Shown in pieces: positions 35,069-45,699 of a DNA stretch of 64,000 nt. The DNA lies in contig CM075767.1 in the NCBI GenBank assembly GCA_037974665.1, positions 89,120,644-89,184,643 on the forward strand, given 5' to 3'. Origin of the DNA: Ehretia macrophylla (lineage: Eukaryota > Streptophyta > Magnoliopsida > Boraginales > Ehretiaceae). A program made the position numbers and the translations under genes. The notes below the pieces were generated by a model. The model was not told the origin of the DNA, ran no database searches, and saw only the letters and a program-made list of their open reading frames with translations. The first letter of the stretch is position 1. Each line of letters opens with the position of its first letter.

Positions 35069-36553
35069 TTGCAGATTCAGTCAGGGTTGCTAGCACAGAT
35101 CAGAGAGGCTCAGAAGACTGATCCTCACATCTTGAAGATCCAAGAAAAATCAAAAGAGGGAGAGTCGGAGTTTAAATTACATGCGGATGGCATCTTCAGG
35201 TTCAGGGATAGAGTATGTGTTCCTGATGATCCGAGTTTGAAGAATGAGGTCTTGTCCGAGGTGCATAATTCGAGGTATACGATTCACCCAGGCAGTACAA
35301 AAATGTATAGGTATTTGAAGCAACACTTCTGGTGGAACAATATGAAGAGGGAGATTGCTGGGTATGTATCCAGATGTTTGACTTGTCAGAGGGTTAAAGT
35401 TGAGCATTAGAGGCCAGCCGGACTTCTACAACTGTTGTCGATTCCGCAATGGAAGTGGGTACATATAACAATGGACCTTGTGACCGATCTTCCTAGATCT
35501 CCGAGAGGATGTGATTCTGTTTGGATTGTTGTGGACCGCTTGACTAAAGTTACACATTTTATTCCTGTGAACAAACAGGATAGCCTTGATAAGCTAGCTG
35601 AGCTTTATGTTGCTAATATTGTGAGATTGCATGGTGTGCCATAGAGTATAGTGTCAAATAGAGATCCCAGATTCAGATCTCGGTTTTGGCAGAAGTTGTA
35701 AGAGGCCATGGGAACTAAGTTGAGCTTTAGCACTGCATATCATCCACAAACTGATGGCTAGTCTGAGAGAACTATCAGGATCTTGGAAGACATGCTTCGG
35801 GCATGTGTGCTAGACTTTGGGAAGAATTGGGAGAAGTTTTTGCCTTTAGCGGAGTTCGCCTACAATAATAGTTATCAATCTACTATAGGTATGGCTCCCT
35901 ACAAGGCGCTGTATGGTCAGAAATGCAGATCCCCATTATATTGGGAAGAGGTTAGAGAGATGAGAACAGTTGATCCGACTGTGTTACCTGAGATGATTAA
36001 GATGGTAGATAATGTTCACCTTATTTGCCAGCGTATGCTTACCGCTCAGAGTCGTTAGAAGAGTTATGCGGATAAGCACCGTCGGGATCTTGAGTTTGAT
36101 TTGGGAGATTGGGTGTTTCTTAAGATTTCTCCACGGAAGGGATTGATTCGGCACGGTAAGAGCGAGAAGCTTAGTCCCAGGTATGTGGGTCCGTACGAGA
36201 TCACCGAAAAGGTAGGTCCTTTGGCTTATCGATTAGCTTTGCCTCCGAGCTTGTCGAGACTGCACGATGTGTTCCACGTGTCTATGTTGAAGAAATACCA
36301 TCCAGACCCTTCACATGTACTTGAACCAGAGCCTTTGCAGATTGAAGAGAAGTTGTCTTATGAAGAGAAACCGATTCGAATTGTGGATCAGAAAGTTCAG
36401 GAACTTCGCAGAAAGAGTATTCCGTTAGTAAAGGTTCTGTGGAATCATCATGGGTTTGAGGAAGCGACTTGGGAAAGAGAGGACCAGGTTCGGGATCAGT
36501 ATTCGGAGTTGTTTGTTGACCAGGTAGGAATTGCGTGGGCGCAATTGTTTTAA
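35069..36553 (+). pseudogene. Integrase and chromodomain of chromovirus, with stops
   Basis: The integrase has its HHCC zinc domain (H-X6-H in HNSRYTIH, then CLTC near 35385), the first catalytic Asp in TMDLVTDLP, and the Glu of SER after position 35761. The middle catalytic Asp is lost: SNRDPRF where relatives have SDRD (AAT at 35657, G-to-A). C-terminal landmarks are GDWVFLKI and LHDVFHVSMLKKY. A chromodomain-like tail (36362-36514: KPIRIVD, VKVLWNHH, EEATWERE) would steer insertion to particular chromatin. Stops: TAG 35408, 35642, 35759 and 36056, TAA 35699; 35408, 35699, 35759 and 36056 sit where Gln is conserved. The natural stop is TAA 36551, overlapping the polypurine tract. Confidence 0.94.
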
Positions 36554-36564
36554 GGGGGAGAGGG
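36552..36564 (+). other. Polypurine tract
   Basis: AAGGGGGAGAGGG directly before the TG of the 3' LTR. It primes plus-strand DNA synthesis. Confidence 0.93.
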
Positions 36565-38847
36565 TGTAATACCCGAGCCCGGAATGTGAAAATTCTTTGT
36601 TTATTATTTTGAAAATTATATTTCCTTAAATTCTTTGTGAATTAATTGTTACTTTCTCGCTATCGCAACGTGCATTATATTTAGGGAGCGATAGCTAGAG
36701 ATCGGTTTCTAGTCCTCAGCTAATAGTGAAACTAGTATTTAGATGACTTAAATTTTATATTTTAATTGTTGCTAGCTGAAAATTTAATTGGTGATAGTTA
36801 TCTTAGCTTAAAATGCAACAAAATAAGGCCCTTTGACCATGTTTTAAATGGTTTGACCTAGGACTTTCACTATTTTACTTAGCCAACCTTTTAATAAGCT
36901 TTTAACTTAGCAAAATAAACAAAATAGCAGCTGAATTCAGAGAGCAGGCCAAGAGCTTCTTAGAGAAAAAAAAAAAACCTTTCAACCTTTCAATCGTTCA
37001 ATCTTCGCGTGAGCTCGTGCGGGGTGATTTTCGAGGCAACAAGCGTTGTTTTCCTAGCGACTAGGAGTACCTGAGGTGAGGGAATCATGTTATTTGCGCA
37101 TTTAAATGTTTAGTGTATCAACTTTGCAATTTTTAGATTTTATCCGTAGATTGTTGTTTAAAGCATTTTGATGCTTCTAGAATGTTCCTTGGCAATTGTA
37201 GAACGTGTATTTATGGCTTTTTAACATTTTCTGCGGTTAAATGTTGTGATTGCAATTAAATTTGGGTGTTGAATAGTGTTTTATGAATAGTAAACCCTTG
37301 GAATGATGAAGTTGTTCCGTTATGTTGTCCGTTGATGTAGAATTGTGCTAGGTGTGCTAGAATGCCTAAATGTGTGGTTTGTTTGGGTTGCGTAATGGAA
37401 AAAAAGGGGAATTAAGCCTTGTTCAAAGTCGGGGTCGTTTAGGTTGAGTTTAGCGTTTTCTCGTTTTGCGAGTTGGCATTGTTTCGGGAGGCCATGGAAG
37501 CACTTTTGGTGCGATTATGGCGTTGGTTGGGTGTTTGGTTGTTATAGTTGTAGTTCAAACGAGAAAGGGGGAAATCGGGGCTTTGCGCGAGTTCTAGGGT
37601 AAAGTAAGGTTTTGGGGTCTTTAGACGTGCCTTATGGTGACCTAGGAGGTTTGGTGAAGTCGGTTTCCAGAACTCGTGGCTCGTTTGGAAATGGTAGAGT
37701 TTTGATAGTTGGGGCCGGTTTGTGTTTTTGTGTGTTTTCTTGACTTTATGCCTATAGAATACTTAGGGTTGCTTGAAATACTTGTTTGAATTGATTTGGA
37801 TTGAAATGCTTATCAATTGCTGCTATTGCGTGCGAGAGTAACCTACTCTGTTATTCTCCCACGTGTGGCTTTATCGCTTGTTTATCGCCTTGTATCGAGT
37901 CTTGCATTGCATAGTGTCTCGCACGTGAGTGATGGGCCTCTCTGGGTAGCCTTGGGTTGCTAGTGTTGGTTGCTCTAGCTCCGCTGCTATTCCCTTTTCT
38001 CGCTTGGGTTGCCTCCCAAGGAGATTTGGGTTGTAGGTTGATGGATACTTCCGGGGTATTCCAAACTGGTGTTATAAGGTGGTTTGGGCCAGCGCGTCGT
38101 CATCGAATTCTTGAATGAGAGTTGCTCGTGAAAAGAGTACCGTATCCTTTGAATGAATGTTTATAGTCTTTAATGCTTGCCTTGTTATAATATTGACTTG
38201 TTTGTATCTTTAAATGATAATTGTATGCATTTCTTGGCTAATTGCATTGCATACTCCTCTCATCTCCGTCCTTGAGACCAATTGCCCTCGCTGGGCAATA
38301 GTTTTTGCTCATTCCTCTCTATACTATATTTTTACAGGAGTAGTTGAAGCAGAACCTATCGAGGTAATAGAGGATGTGGAGCAGGTGGAGGTATTTCCGT
38401 GATAGCAGTTCTCTGCTTTGCTGGTGGTTGGTTACCAGATTTTGTGCGAGCCTTGCATGATATGTATATTGCTTGGATGTCGCTTAATTTTGAGGCTTGT
38501 AGCCTTGTATGTAGTTTCTAGTTTGAGGCCTCTACGGTCTTATGTTGTATAAGTTGAAAGAATGTAAAGTTGTAAACTTATACCCTTGTGACTAGTAAGG
38601 AAATGCATGCTAATGGAATTGATTAGTGGCATAAATACTTGTGTAGTATGCATATCATTTTTGGGTTGCAAAGCTGGTTAATAAGAAATGTATGTTTCAA
38701 AGAAAGTTGGCTTGTTTGAGTTGTTTTATGGCTTTCGCAAGTATTATGATGATTTTAGGGTTTCGGATCGTCCGCGGTACAGAGGAGACTCCGTCTGTGT
38801 GTCGGGTCCAGGCTTGGCCTTTTGCGGGGTCGGGTTGGGGCGTGACA
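36565..38847 (+). repeat. 3' LTR of chromovirus (2283 bp)
   Basis: Begins TGTAATACCCGAGC and ends GGGGCGTGACA. It keeps the terminal TG that the 5' LTR lost. Small differences from the 5' LTR are scattered over the length. Confidence 0.95.
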
Positions 38848-38849
38848 AC

Positions 38850-38968
38850 GGGTGCGATCATCCCAGCACTAATGCACCGGATCCCATCTGAACTCCGAAG
38901 TTAAGCGTGCTTGGGAGAGAGTAGTACCAGGATTGGTGACCCCATGGGAAGTCCTCGTGTTGCACCTC
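38850..38968 (+). rRNA. 5S rRNA gene, copy 40 (type A; rebuilt at chromovirus junction)
   Basis: Full-length gene because the duplicated ACGGG restored its first three bases. The 3' LTR end now replaces the upstream promoter: no TATA-like box and no GC at -12/-14, though -1 is still C. The internal promoter remains, with C67A in the intermediate element. Other changes: A13C, A40T, T79C, G85T, C95A, C118T. Confidence 0.92.
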
Positions 38969-39525
38969 CTTTCAATTTTTTTTGCCCTTGTTATGGTTGC
39001 CAAGATAGTTTATCCGCCAAATCTCTATTACCGAATCCCAAGGAACATTGGGCAGGACAACTTCGCTTCAGGTAAAGGCCGGGCCCGCAAACCAAGGGCA
39101 TAGGGTTTGTGACCAGGTCTCCGTTGCTCCGGTGCCCATAACTTTTGTTCCGTACGGAGTTACGCGGCGCATAGCATACCGTTGCAAACCTCCTAGAGAG
39201 CTCTATGACGTGGGCAGCGAGCTTGCTCACTGTGCCCATTTTTGAAGCCCAAAATTGAAAGTTTACATCAGTTTCAGGCCACTTTTCTTCTTTTGCCCTA
39301 TTTTTCCGTCCCTGACCGTACGTCGTGAGCTGTTAAAAGGACGACAACCTAACTTGCGGTACATCAGAGGGCCCTACAATGTGTCGATATCATGTCTTGC
39401 GAGGATGCTGCATTGTTGAAGCGGATGGGTTGTCGTTAAGCCCATTGGGCCTTTTGAATGGGCCATCTCTCTGGGCTGGCACTGTGAACCGTTAACACAT
39501 AAAGGAATTGTGTCCTCAACATGAC

Positions 39526-39644
39526 AGGTGCAATCATACCAGCTCTAATGCACCGGATCCCATCAGAACTCTGAAGTTAAGCGAGCTTGGGCGATAGTAG
39601 TACTAGGATGGGTGACCCCATGGGAAGTCCTCGTATTGCACCCC
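39526..39644 (+). rRNA. 5S rRNA gene, copy 41 (type B)
   Basis: Changes: G1A, G7A, A19T, C47T, T59A, G70T, C95A, G110A. TATA-like box is CATAAAGG; spacer has the type B TTTCTTTT. Confidence 0.91.
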
Positions 39645-40202
39645 CTTTTCAATTTCTTTTGCCCTGGTTAGGGTTGCCAAGATACTTTATCCACCAAATC
39701 TCTATTACTGAATCTCATGGAACATTGGGCAAGACAACTTCGCTTCACGTAGAGGCCGGGCCCGCAAACCGAGGGCGTAGGGTTTATGACCAAGTCTCTG
39801 TCGCTGCGGTACCCATAACTTTTGATCTATAAGGAGTTATGCGGCGCACAGCATACCGTTGCAAAGCTCTCTGAGAGCTCTACGACGTGCACAGCGAGCA
39901 TGCTCCCTCTGGCCATTTTTGGAGCCCAAAATCGAACGTTTTTATCGGTTTTAGGCCACTTTTCTTCTTTTGCCCGGTTTTTCCGTCCCGGATCGTACGT
40001 CGACATCTGTTAAAAGGATGACAACCTGACTCGCAGTAGATGAGAGGGCCCTACAACATGTCGATATCACGGCTTGCTAGGATGCTGCGTTGTTGAAGCG
40101 GATGAATTGTCGTTAGGCCCATTGGGCCTTTTGAATGGGCCATCTCTCTAGGCTGGCATTGTGAACCGTTAACACATATAGGAATTGTGCCCTCAACATG
40201 AC

Positions 40203-40321
40203 GGTTGCGATCATACCAGCACTAATGCACCGGATCCCATAAGAACTCCGAAGTTAAGCATGCTTGGGCGAGAGTAGTACAAGGATGGGTGTCCCCATGG
40301 GAAGTCCTCGTGTTGCACCCC
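40203..40321 (+). rRNA. 5S rRNA gene, copy 42 (type C)
   Basis: Changes: G3T, C39A, G58A, T79A, A90T, C95A. Spacer carries AGTCTTCGTTGCTCC and CCATCACGGGTCGTACG, shared with copy 47. Confidence 0.92.
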
Positions 40322-40879
40322 CTTTTCAATTTTTTTTGCCCTGGTTAGGGTTGCCAAGATACTTTGTCCACCAAATCTCTATTACTGAATCCCACGGAAC
40401 ATTGGGCAAGACAACTTCGCTTCACGTAGAGGCCGGGGCAGCGAACCGACGGCCTAGGGTTTGTGAGAAAGTCTTCGTTGCTCCGGTGCCCATAACTTTT
40501 GATTTGCAAGGAGTTATGCGGCGTACAACATACCATTGCAAAGCTCTCTGAGAGCTCTACGACGGGGGCAGCTAGCATGTTCGCTGTGCCCCTTTTTTGA
40601 GCCCAAAATTGAACATTTTCATCAGTTTCAGGCTACTTTTGTTCTTTTCCTCTATTTTTCCATCACGGGTCGTACGTCGTGAGTTGTTAAAAGGACGACA
40701 ACCTGACTCGCGGTACATCAGAGGGCCCTACAACGTGTCGATATCACGTCTTGCGAGGATGCTGCGTTGTTGAAGCAGATGGGTTGTCATTAAGCCCATT
40801 GGGCCTTTTGAATGAGCCAACTCTCTAGGCTGGGACTGTGAACCGTTAACACATATAGGAATTGTGCCCTCAACAGGAC

Positions 40880-40998
40880 GGGTGCGATCATACCAGCACT
40901 AATGCACCGGATCCCATCAGAACTCCGAAGTTAAGCGTGCTTGGGCGAGAGTAGTACTAGGATTGGTGACCCCATGAGAAGTCCTCGTGTTGCACCTC
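40880..40998 (+). rRNA. 5S rRNA gene, copy 43 (type D)
   Basis: Changes: G85T, C95A, G98A, C118T. The following spacer lacks about 10 bp (GCCAAGATAC) near 41030. Confidence 0.93.
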
Positions 40999-41543
40999 CT
41001 TTCAATTTTTTTTCTCCTTGTTAAGGTTTATCCCCCAAATCTCTATTACCGAATCCCACGGAACATTGGGCAAGACAACTTCACTTCACATAGAGGCCGG
41101 GCCCGTAAACCTAGGGCGAAGGGTTTGTGACCAGGTCTCCGTCGCTCCAGTGCCCATAACTTTTGATCCGTAAGGAGTTACGCGGCGCACATCATACATT
41201 TGCAAAGCTCTCTGAGAGCTCTACGACGGGGGCAACAAGCTCGCTCGCTGTGCCCATTTTTGGAGCCCAAAATTGAACGTTTACATCAGTTTCAGGCCAC
41301 TTTTCTTCTTTTGCCCTATTTTTCCGTCCCTGATCGTACGTCGTGAGCTGTTAAAATGACGACAACCTGACTTGCGATACATCAGAGGGACCTACAATGG
41401 TTCGATATCATGTCTTGCAAGGATGCTGCATTGTTGAAACGAATGGGTTGTCGTTAAGCCGATTGGGTCTTTTGAATGGGCCATCTCTCTAGGCTGGCAC
41501 TGTGAACCGTTAACATATAAAGGAATTGTGCCCTCAACATGAC

Positions 41544-41662
41544 GGGTGCGATCATACCAGCACTAATACACCTTTTTCCATCAGAACTCCGAAGTTTAGC
41601 GTGCTTGGGCGAGAGTAGTACTAGGATGGGTGACCCCGTGGGAAGTCCTCGTGTTGCACCCC
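41544..41662 (+). pseudogene. Decayed 5S rRNA gene, copy 44 (internal T5, no terminator)
   Basis: Nt 30-34, normally GGATC, read TTTTT (41573-41577), a Pol III termination signal inside the gene. The usual CTTTTCAATTTTTTTTGCC after the gene is deleted, so ACCCCCTTAGGG follows directly. The first run of four T comes only about 150 bp later (near 41816). Other changes: G25A, A54T, C95G. Unlikely to give normal 5S RNA. Confidence 0.9.
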
Positions 41663-42198
41663 CTTAGGGTTGCCAAGACACTTTATCCACCAAATCTCTA
41701 TCACCGAATCCCACGGAACATTGGGCAAGACAACTTCGCTTCATTTAGAGGTCGGGCCGGCAAACTGAGGGCGTAGGGTATGTAACCAGGTCTCCGTTGC
41801 TCCGGTGCCCATAACTTTTGATCCGTAAGGAGTTACGCGGCGCACAGCATACCGTTACAAAGCTCTTTGAGAGCTCTACGTCGGGGACAGCCAGCTTGCT
41901 CGTTGTGCCCGTTTTTGGATACCAAAATCGAACGTTTTCATCAGTTTCAGGCCACTTTTGTTCTTTTGTTCTATTTTTCCGTCCCAGATCGTAGGTCGTT
42001 AGCTGTTAAAAGGACGACAACCTGACTCGTGGTACATCAGAGGGCCCTACAACGTGTCGATATCATGTCCTGCGAGGATGCTGCGTTGTTGAAGCGGATG
42101 GGTTGTCGTTAAGCCCATTGGGGCCTTGGAATGGGCCATCTGTCTAGGTTGGGACTGTGAACCGTTAACACATATAGGAATTGTGCCATCAACATGAC

Positions 42199-42317
42199 GG
42201 GTGCGATCATACCAGTACTAATGCACCGGATCCCATCAGAACTCCGAAGTTAAGTGTGCTTAGGCGAGAGTAGTACTAGGATTGGTGGACCCATGGGAAG
42301 TCCTCGTGTTGTACCCC
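42199..42317 (+). rRNA. 5S rRNA gene, copy 45 (type A)
   Basis: Changes: C18T, C57T, G64A, G85T, A90G, C91A, C95A, C114T. Near 42690 its spacer has an unusual GGTTAAAAAAAATTG in place of GGACGACAACCTG. Confidence 0.91.
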
Positions 42318-42876
42318 CTTTCAATTTTTTTTGCCCTTGTTAGGGTTGCCAAGATACTTTATCCATCAAATCTCTATTAACGAATTCCATGGAAAATTGG
42401 GCAGGACAACTTCACTGCACGTAAAGGCCAGGCCCGCAAACCGTGGGCGTAGGGTTTGTGACCATGTCTCCGTCGCTCCGGTGCCCATAACTTTTGATCC
42501 GTACGGAGTTACGCGGCGCATAGCATACCGTTGCAAAGCTCTTAGAGAGCAATACGACGTGGGCAACGAGTTTGCTCGTTTTGCTCATTTTTGGGCCCCA
42601 AAATCAAACGTTTTCATCAGTTTCAGGCTACTTTTCTTCATTTGCCCTATTTTTCCATCCCTGATCGTACGTCGTGAGCTGTTAAAAGGTTAAAAAAAAT
42701 TGACTTGCAGTACATCAGAGGGCCCTGCAATGTGTCAATATCATGTCTTGCGAGGATGCTGCATTGTTGAAGCAGATGGGTCGTCGTTAAGCCCATTGGG
42801 CCTTTTGAATGGGCCATCTCTCTAGGCTGGCACTGTGAACCGTTAACACATATAGGAATTGTGCCCTCAACATGAC

Positions 42877-42994
42877 GGGTGCGATCATATCAGCACTAAT
42901 GCACCGGATCCTATCAGAACCAGAAGTTAAGCGAGCTTGGGCGAGAGTAGTACTAGGATGGGTGACCCCCTGGGAAGTCCTCGTGTTGCACCCC
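42877..42994 (+). rRNA. 5S rRNA gene, copy 46 (type B)
   Basis: 118 bp: GAACTCCGAAG reads GAACCAGAAG, a net 1-nt loss just before the A box. Other changes: C14T, C36T, T59A. Spacer has TTTCTTTT. Confidence 0.91.
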
Positions 42995-43552
42995 CTTTTC
43001 AATTTCTTTTGCCCAGGTTAGGGTTGCCAAGATACTTTATCCACCAAATCTCTATTACCGAATCTCACGGAACATTGGGCAAGACAAGTTCGCTTAACGT
43101 AGAGGCCGGGCCCGCAAACCGAGGGCGTAGGGTTTATGACCAGGTCTCCGTCGCTGCGGTACCCATAACTTTTGATCCGCAAGGAGTTACGCAGCGCACA
43201 GCATACCGTAGCAAAGCTCTCTGAAACCTCTACGACGGGGGCAGCGAGCTTGCTCGCTGTGCCCATTTTTGGAGCCCAAAATCGAACGTTTTCATCTGTT
43301 TCAGGCCACTTTTCTTCTTTTGCCCTGTTTTTCCGTCCCGGATCGTACGTCGTGAGCTGTTAAAAGGACGACAACCTAACTCGCGGTACATTAGAGGACC
43401 CTACATCGTGTCGATATCATATCTTGCGAGGATGCTGCGTTGTTGAAGCGGATGGGTTGTCGTTAAGCCAATTGGGCCTTTTGAATAGGCCATCTCTCTA
43501 GGCTGGCATTGTGAACCGTTAACACATATAGGAATTGTGCCCTCAACATGAC

Positions 43553-43671
43553 GGTTGCGATCATACCAGCACTATTGCACCGGATCCCATCAGAACTCCG
43601 AAGTTAAGCATGCTTGGGCGAGAGTAGCACTAGGATGGGTGTGCCCATGGGAAGTCCTCGTGTTGCACCCC
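43553..43671 (+). rRNA. 5S rRNA gene, copy 47 (type C)
   Basis: Changes: G3T, A23T, G58A, T76C, A90T, C91G, C95A. Spacer nearly matches that of copy 42, five units upstream. Confidence 0.92.
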
Positions 43672-44228
43672 CTTTTCAATTTTTTTTCCCTGGTTAGGGT
43701 TGCCAAGATACTTTATCCACCAAATCTCTATTACCGAATCCCACGAAACATTGGGCAAGACAACTTCGCTTCGCGTAGAGGCCGGGCCAGCGATCCGAGG
43801 GCGTAGGGTTTGTGACCAAGTCTTCGTTGCTCCGGTGCCCATAACTTTTGATCTGCAAGGAGTTACGCGGTGCACAGCATACCGTTGCAAAGTTCTCTGA
43901 GAGCTCTACGACGGGGGCAACTAGTATGCTCGCTGTGCCCCTTTTTTGAGGCCAAAATTGAACATTTTCATCAGTTTCATGCTACTTTTGTTCTTTTGCT
44001 CTATTTTTCCATCACGGGTCGTACGTCGTGAGTTGTTAAAAGGACGACAACCTGACTCGCGGTATATCAGAGGCCCCTACAACATGTCGATATCACGTCT
44101 TGCGAGGATGCTGCGTTTTTGAAGCAGATGGGTTGTCGTTAAGCCCATTGGGCCTTTTGAATGGGCCAACTCTCTAGGTTGGGACTGTGAACCATTAACA
44201 CAAATAGGAATTGTGCCCTCAACATGAC

Positions 44229-44347
44229 GGGTGCGATCATACCAGCACTAATGCACCGGATCCCATCAGAACTCCGAAGTTAAGCGTGCTTGGGCGAGAG
44301 TAGTACTAGGATTGGTGACCCCATGAGAAGTCCTTGTGTTGCACCCC
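44229..44347 (+). rRNA. 5S rRNA gene, copy 48 (type D)
   Basis: Changes: G85T, C95A, G98A, C107T. Same three diagnostic changes as copy 43. TATA-like box is CAAATAGG. Confidence 0.93.
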
Positions 44348-44876
44348 CTTTCAATTTTTTTTGTCCTTGTTAGGGTTGCCAAGATACTTTATCCACCAAA
44401 TCTCTATTACCGAATCCCACGGAACATTGGGCAAGACAACTTCGCTTCACATAGAGGCCGGGCCCGCAAACCGAGGGCGTAGGGTTTGTGATCAGGTCTC
44501 CGTCGCTCCGGTGCCCATAACTTTTGATCCGTAAGGAGTTACGCGGTGCACAACATACCGTTGCAAAGCTCTCTGAGAGCTCTACGTCGGGGGCAGCCAG
44601 CTTGCTCGTTGCGCCAGTTTTTGGATCCCAAAATCGAACGTTTTCATCAATTTCAGGCCACTTTTGTTCTTTTGCTCTATTTTTCCGTCTCGGATCGTAG
44701 GTCGTTAGCTGTTAAAAGGACGACAACCTGACTTGCGGGACATCAAAGGGCCCTACAACGTGTCAATATCAAGTCTTGCGAGGATGCTGTGTTGTTGAAG
44801 CGGATGGGTTGTCGTTAAGCCCATTGGGCCCTTTGAATGGGCCATCTCTCTAGGTTGGGACTGTGAACCGTTAACA

Positions 44877-44904
44877 CATATAGGAATTGTGCCCTCAACA
44901 TGAC
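44877..44904 (+). promoter_or_regulatory. Upstream 5S promoter, long form (example, copy 49)
   Basis: CATATA at 44877-44882 (-28 to -23), GC at 44891-44892 (-14/-13) and C at -1. These correspond to the TATA-like, GC and -1C elements known upstream of plant 5S genes. The long form GTGCCCTCAACATGAC precedes nearly all genes up to copy 54. Confidence 0.82.
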
Positions 44905-45023
44905 GGGTGCGATCATACCAGCACTAATGCACCGAATCCCATCAGAATTCCGAATTTAAGCGTGCTTGGGCGAGAGTAGTACTAGGATTGGTGACCCCAT
45001 GGGAAGTCCTCATGTTGCACCCC
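44905..45023 (+). rRNA. 5S rRNA gene, copy 49 (type A)
   Basis: Changes: G31A, C44T, G51T, G85T, C95A, G108A. Canonical upstream elements. Confidence 0.92.
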
Positions 45024-45038
45024 CTTTCAATTTTTTTT
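45024..45038 (+). terminator. Pol III terminator (example, copy 49)
   Basis: CTTTCAATTTTTTTT directly after the gene, ending in T8 (45031-45038). Most copies have the form CTTTTCAATTTTTTTT, with a T4 and then a T7-T8 run. Confidence 0.85.
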
Positions 45039-45580
45039 GCCCTTGTTAGGGTTGCCAAGATACTTTATCCGTCAAATCTCTATTACCGAATCCCATGGAA
45101 CATTGGGCAGGACAACTTCACAGCACGTAAAGGCTGGGCCCGCAAACCGGGGGCGTAGGGTTTGTGACCAGGTCTCCGTCGCTGCGGTGCCCATAACTTT
45201 TGATCTGCAAGGAGTTACGCGGCGCATAGCATACTGTTGCAAAGCTCTTAGAGAGCTCTACGACGTGGGCAGCGAGCTTGCTCACTGTGCCCGTTTTTGA
45301 AGCCCAAAATTGAAAGTTTATATCAGTTTCAGGACACTTTTCTTCTTTTTCCCTATTTTTCCATCCCTGATCGTACGTCGTGAGCTGTTAAAAGGACGAA
45401 AACCTGACTTGCGATACATCAGAGTGCCCTACAATGTGTCGATATCATGTATTGCGAGGATGCTGCATTATTGAAGCGGATGGGTTGTCGTTAAGCACAT
45501 TGGGCCTTTTGAATGGGCCATCTCTCTAGGCTGGTACTGTGAACCGTTAACACATAAAGGAATTGTGCCCTCAACATGAC

Positions 45581-45699
45581 AGGTGCGATCATACCAGCAT
45601 TAATGCACCGGATCCCATCAGAACTCCGAAGTTAAGCGAGCTTGGGCGAGAGTAGTACAAGGATGGGTGACCCCCTGGGAAGTCCTCGTGTTGCACCCC
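45581..45699 (+). rRNA. 5S rRNA gene, copy 50 (type B)
   Basis: Changes: G1A, C20T, T59A, T79A. TATA-like box CATAAAGG and spacer TTTCTTTT, as in copy 41. Confidence 0.93.

Larger units (their letters stand above)
29347..38847 (+). mobile_element. Ty3/gypsy chromovirus (Tekay type), complete but inactivated
   Basis: A 9.5 kb LTR retrotransposon: 5' LTR, primer-binding site, one gag-pol frame (gag, protease, reverse transcriptase, RNase H, integrase, chromodomain), polypurine tract, 3' LTR, and target duplication ACGGG. Domain order and the C-terminal chromodomain place it among chromoviruses, and the sequence style suggests the Tekay/Del clade. The coding region has no frameshift but 12 internal stop codons, so it cannot act on its own. 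In the first 310 bp the two LTRs differ at about ten places by eye, so it is not a very recent insertion. Confidence 0.95.

Noticed and set aside
29347..38847. An autonomous, currently active retrotransposon.
   Set aside because: Twelve in-frame stops, loss of catalytic Asp in RNase H and integrase, and a mutated 5' LTR terminus exclude it.
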